From: Panopea generosa
Lineage: Eukaryota > Mollusca > Bivalvia > Adapedonta > Hiatellidae
Length of the DNA stretch: 64,000 nucleotides
Direction: 5' to 3'
Assembly (NCBI GenBank): GCA_029582155.1
Contig: CM055908.1
Span: 23,521,757 to 23,585,756, forward strand
Of this stretch, positions 54,535 to 64,000 are shown in pieces. The notes below the pieces were generated by a model, which was not told the DNA's origin, did not search any database, and saw only the letters and a list, made by a program, of their open reading frames with translations. The position numbers were made by a program, and so were the translations under genes. Position 1 is the first letter of the stretch. The number at the start of each line of letters is the position of its first letter.

Positions 54535-54610
54535 AAACTTGACACGGGATTCGAACTCGGATCACCCGGATAAGTTATAACTTGTCAGAAGTTCACGTAG
54601 CTTTGAACCG
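54535..54610 (-). repeat. tRNA-like SINE head, minus strand
   Basis: Contains the B-box complement GGGATTCGAACTCGGATC and about 65 bp of tRNA-like sequence, then joins the CT run. Confidence 0.5.
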
Positions 54611-54616
54611 AGATGT

Positions 54617-54617
<1 letters not shown>

Positions 54618-54692
<75 letters not shown>
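54618..54692. repeat. (CT)n microsatellite
   Basis: About 35 CT units, one interruption. Confidence 0.97.
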
Positions 54693-54699
<7 letters not shown>

Positions 54700-54993
54700 C
54701 CTTTTATTTTTTTGACCTGCCGAATCTGAAAAAACAGTCAAGTTTTAAGGAATGGCTTTAGTAATATTATAAACACATTTAAATTCAATCAGTTGCGTTA
54801 TTATCATAAACTGTGTTTTTCAGAGGTTTAACGGGGCTATATAATATGTTACCCTAAGCATTTCTGGCTTATAGGTGAGGCTACATTAAAGGAATAAGAC
54901 GACGGATCGATATGTATGTTACAATATTAATTACAAACTATTATCCCTACCATTGCACATTACAGTAAAAATAAATATTATAACGAGTCTTAC

Positions 54994-55163
54994 CAAAACA
55001 CATTGTAACACCGAATAATAACGACTGGACAGATGCAGTTTTTGACCTGTCCTCCCGGAATTTCTCCAGTATGGCAACAAAAAACGCACCAAATGAAAAC
55101 AAGACACCGAAGTCGAGGGTCGACACCATAATACAAACGACGAGTATCAGCCATTTGCGTCCG
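54994..55163 (-). CDS. Single exon of a monocarboxylate-transporter-like (SLC16/MFS) gene
   Basis: Acceptor CGTTTCAG and donor TTTTG before GTAAGA bound 170 bases: one base, 56 codons, one base (phase 2 in, phase 1 out). The frame reads GRKWLILVVCIMVSTLDFG, VLFSFGAFFVAILEKF, REDRSKTASVQSLLFGV, i.e. transmembrane helix 1, the conserved GVLFSFGVFFxxxLxxF block, the loop with R-S-K-T and the start of helix 2, as in SLC16 proteins. The start exon (expected 5', above 55163) and later exons (below 54993) were not found in the window, so this is either a gene with very long introns or a remnant. Confidence 0.72.
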
Positions 55164-55304
55164 CTGAAACGATAATTACATTATATAGTATATCTGATTG
55201 TTTTAACATAATATATGAGTACATGATTTGTTATTTGCAATACTTATTACCATTCCATACAGTTTAACTAAGTTGGTTTATTTTTGTAACAAACCTTGGA
55301 CGTT

Positions 55305-55690
55305 GTCCTACTTTCTCAACCAATGAAATCGCTCATTTTTTTTATTCAAAATAGAACGTTTTATTTCACATAGTAATTTCCATTTTTTATTCCATGAAAA
55401 ATAGAACATGGGCTTAATTCTATAAATAAAAAGTATGCAACAAGACCATGACTAGTACTCGGGAACCAAAACGTAGAACATCTCAACCGATTAGAAGTTA
55501 TTTGGAATCTTCTACTTGCGTAGAAAATACCATATAACTTCTAACCTGTACAACTATATCATCATTTGCAAGTTCTGTCCTACTTTCTCAGCCAATGAAA
55601 TCGCTTAGTTTTTTTCAAAACAGAACGTTCCATTTCACATAGAAACTACCATTTCCGTTCCATGAAAAATAGAACGTTCTAATTTCAACC
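55305..55690. repeat. Direct duplication of about 110 bp
   Basis: GTCCTACTTTCTCAACCAAT and GTCCTACTTTCTCAGCCAAT begin matching blocks at about 55306 and 55575. Both continue with GAAATCGCT, AGAACGTT, ATTTCACATAG and CCATGAAAAATAGAAC. About 160 bp separates them. Confidence 0.85.
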
Positions 55691-55699
55691 AACTTCTGA

Positions 55700-58600
55700 A
55701 GCTGCAAAGACAATGCTACAATTTTTTGTTAGGTCGCATGACACACTTTCTACAATAACAAATAACCTTGTTGTTATTTTAATACAATCTCATCTCATAA
55801 TAAAAACAAAATATGCACAGAATTACGATCGCCACCGCTATTATGTATACGCTATTATGGCATAACAGAGAGCATTGTACCGCCGTTGGAAACAGGAGAT
55901 AGTCGCATAATGGCGGTTATAAATAATCATTGTTTCTTCTTCTAAAAAAAAAGCATTTTCTTTATTTTAATGCTATTTTTTTATTTGAATGGCATTATTG
56001 ATGTATTTTGAACATTTTGAAAGCATTGTCACGTTTGAATTGTGAATTTAGAAATAAATAAAATTGATGCTTGGAAATTAAAGTATGAATACATGATTTC
56101 GGAAGTCTACTTTTACTTTTTCAACAGTGCACACACAGAACAGAACCTAAATCTCTATTATGACACATGATCCCTACTTTTCTCGTCATATGTTGGTAGT
56201 GCAGGTGTTGACAAACAATGAAATGAAAGTTTCACTTCCTTCATTTGGGTCTCTCTATGAATGAAAAGCCTTTAAACTTTTATTATTTATTGTAGAATAA
56301 AGAACAAAAATCAATGGTGGGCTTACACTATCAGACTATATAAGCCATTGGTGATATAAACGACATCAGTAATTAAATCGGTGATACGATTATAACATTA
56401 AGAAAAAGTGGACCGAAATAATGATAAATTTCAATAGCATAACCTGTGCATCAATATATTTGATTATATTTAATTCTATGTAGAAGCTAGCCGCCGTAAA
56501 TATCGTTACATCGTTGCAGGTGCGCACAACAACAATCTCGCGGAGATCACGATCACGTGAATAAGAACACTAGGTGTTTACGTTATATCGCGAGAAGCAC
56601 TTGCTCCTGTGAGTTTCTGTAGATACGTCGCTGTTATTATGGCGCTATTGCAACTAAATGCATAAACAAATATATTGTTTTATATGGAATAAAAACAAAC
56701 ATACAAAGTGTGCATATTTTTAACGTGTTATAGTTACGTAAATATTACAATATATAGAAATAACTTCTTATTTGAAACAATCCATCTTGTCTGATCGAGT
56801 ATTAATATCTAATTAAATCATATGTATTAAACGCGTCTAGAGGACGTGGATATCGCTTCCCCGTTTCATACGTAACATTGATATTATCACTAAGGCTTGT
56901 AGCTATGGTGTATCTGTTATGTAAGATAACAGACAGACTGTAGCAAAATGACCAAGGGCCGACAACTCACTAAGATAGAATATAACTTGATCTATACTTA
57001 AAATCAAATTTACAATTTTATTTTTACATGAAGTAAAATTGTGAATATACAATTATACAATATTATACAAATCAACAAGATCTACTCAACATGAAAAAAT
57101 ACCGGTCTAAAAATGTTCTAAGTTGTAATTTACTATAATCAGTTTGTGTCCAATTGTGTCGCGATACACACTGCTACTCACTAATACGTTACTGATATCG
57201 CGATACAAACTGCTCTGCAATGCTAATGAATGATTTGAAATATAATTAAAACTTATTAAAACACTACGTCCGGATGGGTAGGAATATCTCCTATTGCCTC
57301 TTACATCCCGTCTAACGTATACGTTACATACACGGCAACTACGCTGCACTTACGGTGCTAACTACACACGGTAAATCGGTACTTGCTGTTATTTTTGTGC
57401 GCGCGGTTGGGCAGTGAGATGGGAAACCACCTTTATTTTCGTATCATTATTTCGTTTTTAAATCAAAGATATAGCCGATACGAGCGGCATTCTTGTTTTT
57501 GAATGGGAACATGACCGTTTCCTCAAACATTCGAGAAAAGTGGCGGATTGAACCATTTTCAGATTGAAGCATTTATGGGACTACTTTACGTGTTTTACAT
57601 TTGTTTTATGTATCAATATACCAAAGTATATCAGTAAAATGACAAGCTGATGTTATAAGACTGCTGAACGCCAAAATTTGCTTAGTACATAGTACAAGTA
57701 TATGCCTCATATATTGTACACTACATAAGTCAGCGTATTGTGTCATTTAGCGGTATTCTAATAACATGAAATAATACTACTATCCAACTTTTTCAGTGTT
57801 GTTTTTAAGTTGTATCGTTGTTTACACTTCACAAATAAACTAAGTATTTTTCCGTTTAAGAACATTATCGTCCATCTCACGGGGTGTCTTATGGCGATGG
57901 ATGTATGCGCAGGATTTACTTCCCATGTGCTATGTAGTACTGAGCTACTAATGCCGATTCCAATCTTACGTCAGGAATGCCACGTCGTCCATATGAGTGT
58001 GTGAGTTGCGCGTGCTACGACGATAATACCACCGACTGACTCCTGTTACTTCGATAACGTCCTGCTTGGGACCTACGTCGCATGAACACGTCAATAAAAC
58101 GTCTACATTTATTCATTGCTTACCATCTACCACATTTCATGGTAGTTTTATCAGTATATAATAACATTGCATTCATTTTTTACCATCGTCTATAAATCTC
58201 GTGGTAGCATATTAACGTGATAAATATATGTTTATCAGGCAGGCATTTTATCAACAGAAAGTAATGCATTGACATGATAAAGTTATTTTAATTGTCAATG
58301 TTCTAAATTTAATTGCAAAGCTAAGAGGAAGACCCGAGGTGTCGTTCTACATTATAAAAATAAGTAATTCTTAAACATTAGAACTAGTTTGTACAAATCA
58401 GAATGATATGATATTGTATGGTTTAATCTTAAAAAATGTGTCCTGCATACCGATGCTCATTGTCTGTACATATATTCCTCCAGTCTAATTTATATATGAA
58501 TATTAATAAAGACTTTTTCCAATTTGATTTTCTTATCAACTGAGTACTAACACAAAACACTATGACGACACAGGTGACGTCATTAAGATAAATGTTGGTT

Positions 58601-61600
58601 ACAATTTATACCAACATTATGTAAGGATATTTTACATTACATATTATATTCTTTATGAACTGGTTTCCGTCTATTAGCAAATCGGTAACAATACGCCTTT
58701 GAACATTTACAAAATATTAGTACATGAGATATATTTTATGCTTGTAGTTTTATGGGTAATTAATTATTTTCTGGAATAATAGAAGACAATGTGTAAGATT
58801 TCCAATCATATCCTTTATTGTATGTAGGTAGAAATGATGTGTGTATACATGTTATCACATTACCTTCAAACATAATAGTATATTATTAATATTATGGATA
58901 TATTATAACATACAAGTTATTAAAATACAAGTTATTAAATTGTTTACAGTATCCAGACGTTAGTATGTAATATTCAAATACGCATGAATGCATAATTATA
59001 CGATACCATTATAATGAGGGCCTCGTGGAAGATTATTATGTTCAGGTGAGTTTGCTGACAGATAACACCTTAACAGTAATGACTTACATCTCATTCAAAT
59101 ACCCCTATAAAAGCATAAATTGTAAAATTGAATTATACAGTTAATATTCCTTATTTAATAGAAGTTACGGGTAACTCGCTTTTTTATCAAATGTCAACAC
59201 CACCGAAGAGTTAAAAAGGAATTCCCTGTTTTTTTATTACTTTTATTAAATTTGTGTTTTTTAACATTTTTTTTTTATTTTTTTCAATTTGTTACCTACA
59301 GGCACATTCCTGGTTTTTCCTGGTATCCACACAGTTAAATACGCTGACAAGTGCATGAAACGTTAATCCATTATGCTATCGTGAAACTGCGTCATTTCGA
59401 TGGAACCTACCATTTTTTTTAATATGATAGCAGATGTATTTATTCAGTTACACGACTTACACATTAGAAACGCATGCTTTTATTGTTACAAATTTATAAA
59501 ACTTAATGCTTTGCAGGTATAAAACCTACTCAATTTAGTAAGAGAAATAACTCTTGTTTTCTTTGATTGGTTATCAGTGCCAAAGTTTGTACTTTTGTGA
59601 CAGATGATTTGAATACTCGAGCGACTGCTCTTGCCTAACTTAAAATAAAGCATAGATGATTAGCTCTTTGTGTAATGTAGGGAAAATACTTGTTTGTATT
59701 TTACATTAATTGTAACACAGGTTCTTACAACTTAGACAGATCCCACTCAAAGTAGTCGTGGGTAGAAACAGTACTAAGCATATCCGCATAAAGTATGTTG
59801 CTGAAAAATACAACACATAGCCATAATGGAGGATCTAACCCGTGATTCCTGGTTCCGATTCTCTACCACTAAACAAGGAATTTTATAATTAATTGATGCA
59901 AGTTTACATACTAGTATACTTGTTACATAGAATCTCTAGACTTTCCATATCAGCAGGATCTGCCTTGCAACTTAACCTATCTAGTGTTTTAACCTCCCCA
60001 AAATGGCAAGTGTAATATTTGTTTTCACATGTCTTTGGGTACTACTAGACATGTCGGTGGTACTAAACAATTGTTTTGTTCCCATTATTCACGCAGAACG
60101 TCACCTATCATACATAGTTGACTCTTTGCTAACTTTTTGGTCTCAAGTCGACAGTTTGAGTTCCCTGGTAGATGGTTTATAATTATGCTCTAACAATTTC
60201 ATAACCAAATCTTATTCTAGGTTCTACAATTTTTACTTCATTTACCTTCTTGGAAGAAGCTATCACACTGATCCGTCACATTTATTTAAATCAGTATCTC
60301 TGAAGACGTTACAGTTGAATCATGTATGGTTTGTTACATAGTTACATGTTAATTCAGTATTTGTTTATATAGCTTAGTTTCTTTATAAATCTTTGTTACA
60401 GGATCGCCTGTTATTTTCTAGATTCCAATCATCTCCAGCCCTTGCTTTAATGTTAAAGTCAGCAAATGCAATGTTGTTGCAATATATCTATCGACCAATA
60501 TAGAAAATGTTGGTTAATTACACAACATTACACAACCCACACCACCTCTGGAAGTTGGACATGCACATACTTATCTCAAAAGATAGTACTTTATTATTTA
60601 GAGGATAGTAACGATTTCTGCTTGGTGGTAAATAGCAAATTAAGTAAAGGTTAATGTAATGTTGTAAGATACTATAAGCAATAAGTAAAATATATATTTT
60701 CTATATTATAATAATCCCAGACAAATTTTCGTTATGTTTTTGATAAAATCTCTTAGTTACAGTGGCCTTGACACTATTTACAGTACCTTAAATCAATGTC
60801 AGGCTTCCTCTCGACGTTTGGGAACTTACACACCAAACTACATCAAAATATCTCACAAAAACTGATGTTATAGAGCAGCACCTATTTTTCTAAGCAAAAT
60901 ATTTTTTTCTTCTATTTTTGGTAATACTGACCTTGACATTGACTTGAAATCCTACGTTCCTTTCTATGTTAGGAACCTTGACAGCAATTTCATCACATTT
61001 TGTGAAAAGGCCATTTCAGAGAAGTTGTTTGAACGGATCCAAACTTTAAACAATATCTCCTCCAAAGGAGGTGAGATGGACTAAATAACTGTATGTTGTT
61101 GCCAATATTGCTTTATGGAGAGCACGGTGAATTAAATCTGTGGTTAAAATTAAAAGTGTAGTCATTGCCATACGTCTGAAACAAAAAATAATTTAGCACT
61201 GTTCTACATATAGGGAAATGCACTTCTGCAACATTGAACACATTACCAATGGTTCATGCCTTGTTTCTATAGATAATCTTGTCAGTCCAAATGTGCAGAA
61301 AAAGGCATAGGGTTGACCAGATTGCTTTTTTGCAATTTCCATGGTTTGATGACACACCTTCATTTGTGGCAATTCTGACCATTCGTTGCAATGTATCACT
61401 ACGAAAACTGTTATAGCTTCATCAAACAGTATCCTATGTCATTCAAATTTGGCAAAACTCATTAAAATGTTCCAATGTACAAAGAAATATGACAAACAAA
61501 AAATAATGCTCAACCAATTTACAATGCAGCTGTAATTTATTGGCAACAAAAATCTTACTACCATCATGTAAGGGAGGTAAATCTCCAGTGAGACTATATG

Positions 61601-62675
61601 GTTTGAGACATGAATACATAACAAAATATCAAGTTAAAACAAATTATCTACTATGGAAGAATTTTAATAACACATTCATATTGATAAATAAAAATAAAAA
61701 TATAAAATATATATTCATAAAGTCAGCTTAAAGGTGATAACGAGAATAGGACACCTGTAACTCATGATGTGATAGGAGATGACAAAGTGAGAACTGAATT
61801 GGCTAAAACTCTAAACTTCAGCATAAATCATGGTCACAGCTGCATGATGCATATTCATTTGTTGTTGTTTTTTTCAACCTGCATGTTAATTTGTTGTTTT
61901 TATACATTGAGAGGGATTCTGGAATCTTCCATACTGTCAATGTCATATAACCTTTATGTTTTTACTACTCCATTAATTCATTGTTAAATTTCTTTGTATA
62001 ACAACAAAATTATAAACATGTTTTCATTTATTATTAAATCTTATAAGATGTATTAAATCTACATAACTGCCTATATATATAATATCCTATAAAAGTGTTG
62101 GTTTATTTTTGTAGTAAATTATAGAAAATCTAGCACCATATTTAACCCTGATTTCTAACCATCAAATATTATCTTTTTAATAGATATTTTTTTCAATCTT
62201 AGCAGTAAAACTGCACATTTATATCAAACATATATAATGGATATTCTGTTCAATAACTTTTATTGTATTTTATCTCTTATTGACCAAAAATAAATCACTC
62301 AGTTGCCAGTATTGGAAAATGCTAAAACGTTGGCAAATAAAACAGAAAATGCCGTGCCTGGTATTAACGAATTTCTCATAAATAAGATAAACTACAAGGA
62401 CGAAATCAACAATAATCTTCGAATGGGACCTTCCTCTTTGCAATTCAATAAACTTTCCATCATTTACTGAACAGAAAGTACTAGGTGAAGCATCTTTAAA
62501 TATGTGTATTATATTCAAAAGCACAAAATGTCAGAGATTTAAATCCTCTTCAAGTACAAGTATGCACTTTTTCAACAAATCACATGTATATAACACTTGT
62601 AGGGAACATATTTTTGATTATTCAAATAGTGTTCATATGCAAAGTAAATTATCCATTCTCTAGTCATTATCAATA
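55700..62675. other. Long AT-rich tract with little recognisable content
   Basis: No protein family was recognised on either strand. A tRNA-like trace (complement of GGTTAGATCC) lies near 59826-59880. Two diverged blocks with GGCCTTGACACTA and GACCTTGACATTGACTTG occur near 60760 and 60930. Exons of the SLC16-like gene could lie here but were not seen. Confidence 0.4.
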
Positions 62676-62679
62676 ACAA

Positions 62680-62890
62680 GAGTTGTCAGATGACAACAAA
62701 GCTCGCCTATGGGATAAAACTCACAACCCATGCTAAGATTGAGATTGGATGCAAACACCAAAACTTAAACACAACTAAATGCAAAAGTTTAACCTGGGTG
62801 TCTACAGACGCCGCCGAAAACAATGCCGGGGCCAATGCAATAGCTCTCCTGGACATTCGTCCCGACAAGCTTAAAATGATGCTGAATTTC
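62680..62890 (+). repeat. Dispersed-repeat-like segment
   Basis: GAGTTGTCAGATGACAACAA, GTCTACAGACGCCGCCGAAA then CAATGCCGGGGCCAATGCAA and AATAGCTCTCC. The GACGCCGxCGxxxxGCCGGGG...AATAGCTC order is one I associate with an abundant bivalve interspersed repeat; no partner copy is in this window. Confidence 0.45.
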
Positions 62891-63550
62891 ACACACTATT
62901 CAATAACATAGTTACAGTATTGCAATTGCTAAATTTAACAATGAAACTCTTATTCAAGACTTCCTAAATGTCCTGCCACTCATAAAATAAACCAATCACT
63001 AAAAACATCCAATGATTGCTATTATAAATATTTTATGACTGGAAGACAAAAAATATCATATCGTAACAATAATCTGCCAAAAGTTATTGATTTCATGGCA
63101 AACTGACAATTAAAGCGTACTAAGCAACCATTCCACATTAGTATTATATCCATTGTTTTGTTGCCTATGGTATGTCATAGGATCTGGTCAGAGCTAGGAG
63201 AGAGGAGTTCAGAACAAGTCTGAAGACATTTATCAAACACTGGATATTTTGTCACCACAGCCCTATGAAATGCTGCATCTCACTTCACGATTCATTCAGG
63301 TATAAGTTTCTATTTTAGACAGTATATCCCAGTTCTCAGATATATTTAACCTGAGACTACAGTCACGATTCACCAGAAGCGGCATCTTTACACTGGGCAG
63401 TTGAACAATATAAAAGTTGCCCCAGGGCTCTACAGATCAAGCTTCGATTCTGTTACACATTTGGGTCCTATGAGTTCAATCCCTGATATGGCTACACTTT
63501 ATTCTAGTTCTGTGTGAGTTTTATGAAGCACTGATTAGTGTCAATCTACA
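62891..63550. other. Unassigned sequence
   Basis: No coding, RNA or repeat feature recognised. Confidence 0.4.
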
Positions 63551-63669
63551 TCAACTTTCCGCACTTTTTGCTAGATGCATCACTTCTTTAACGCGGTTTT
63601 GGAATATGCAGCGTCGTATAAAGCCAACAGATAACTTGTACAACTCAGAATCTGGATTTTTTGGCTTAC

Positions 63670-63720
63670 ATATATTGATGTGATTGCATTGCATGGCATA
63701 GAATTCACCAACACCAGGAT
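63670..63720 (-). CDS. Possible 51-base internal exon of an unknown gene
   Basis: The minus strand has a strong acceptor (CTTTTTTTCAATATTTTCAG) followed by 51 bases and a donor GTAAGC. One frame gives PGVGEFYAMQCNHINI and remains open past the donor to 63551 (ELYKLSVGFIRRC, FQNRVKEVMHLAKS). I do not recognise the product. The right edge of the window is close, so neighbouring exons may lie outside. Confidence 0.3.
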
Positions 63721-63779
63721 CTGAAAATATTGAAAAAAAGAGGTTCCTATCAAGATATACAGAATCTGACATTGTAGGT

Positions 63780-64000
63780 ACAAGTAGGTAGCAAATGATT
63801 GCAGGAATTACTGAAAAATGAATGTTGATTTTTTACTTCTTCTTTTAACACCAATTTTATCTCCCTCGATACTCCTGATGAAGGCGGTAAAAGTAAAATT
63901 TTAATTCTCTTTTTCTTCTTTCTTTCAGGTTTTATACTTCAGTGATTTATTGTTTTCTACCATACGTTAAATGGTCCGTATTTTAAAAATCAACACTGAA
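63780..64000. other. Window end, nothing recognised
   Basis: AT-rich, with a pyrimidine-rich run near 63910-63928. Confidence 0.4.

Overview
This window reads as nuclear DNA of an invertebrate animal, most likely a mollusc and plausibly a bivalve. The evidence is spliced genes with canonical GT-AG introns, high AT content, many tRNA-derived SINEs, LINE, mariner and MITE remnants, and numerous minisatellites. The protein families present (secreted C-type lectin, FAMeT domain, membrane JmjC/cupin-like protein, SLC16-type transporter) are typical of molluscan gene sets. The species assignment is inference, and all family calls come from motif reading without database searches.

Layout. 0-1.8 kb (minus): the first 593 codons of an intronless membrane glycosyltransferase resembling bacterial OpgH/MdoH; it runs off the left edge. 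2-16.4 kb: transposon graveyard with two LINE fragments, a decayed IS630/Tc1-like DDE transposase, a decayed mariner, a TA-flanked MITE, SINEs and a 76-bp tandem array. 17.4-19.7 kb (plus): a frameshifted gene with an N-terminal coiled coil, a DDE/CCHH core laid out like RAG1 and a SAP-like C-terminus. 21.6-22.3 kb: a recent, 5'-truncated LINE with a perfect 13-bp target duplication.

23.5-30.8 kb (minus): a complete four-exon gene for a 350-residue type II membrane JmjC/cupin-like oxygenase. Its HxD iron motif is divided by an intron. 32.8-47.5 kb (minus): a complete seven-exon secreted C-type lectin gene in which a three-exon FAMeT cassette, bounded by phase-1 introns, lies inside the C-type lectin domain. 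Splicing exons 1-2-3-7 would give a normal 165-residue lectin; using all seven gives a 336-residue chimera. The intron after the first FAMeT exon begins with about 33 tandem ~100-bp copies of that exon's last 30 bases together with its splice donor. This lectin gene is the most unusual structure in the window.

47.6-64 kb: degenerate repeats, a decayed coding-like stretch, several minisatellites, one clear SLC16/MFS-type exon (minus, 55.0-55.2 kb) whose partner exons I could not find, and a long AT-rich tract with little recognisable content. Introns of the two solved genes are unusually rich in minisatellites, several with a period near 31 bp.
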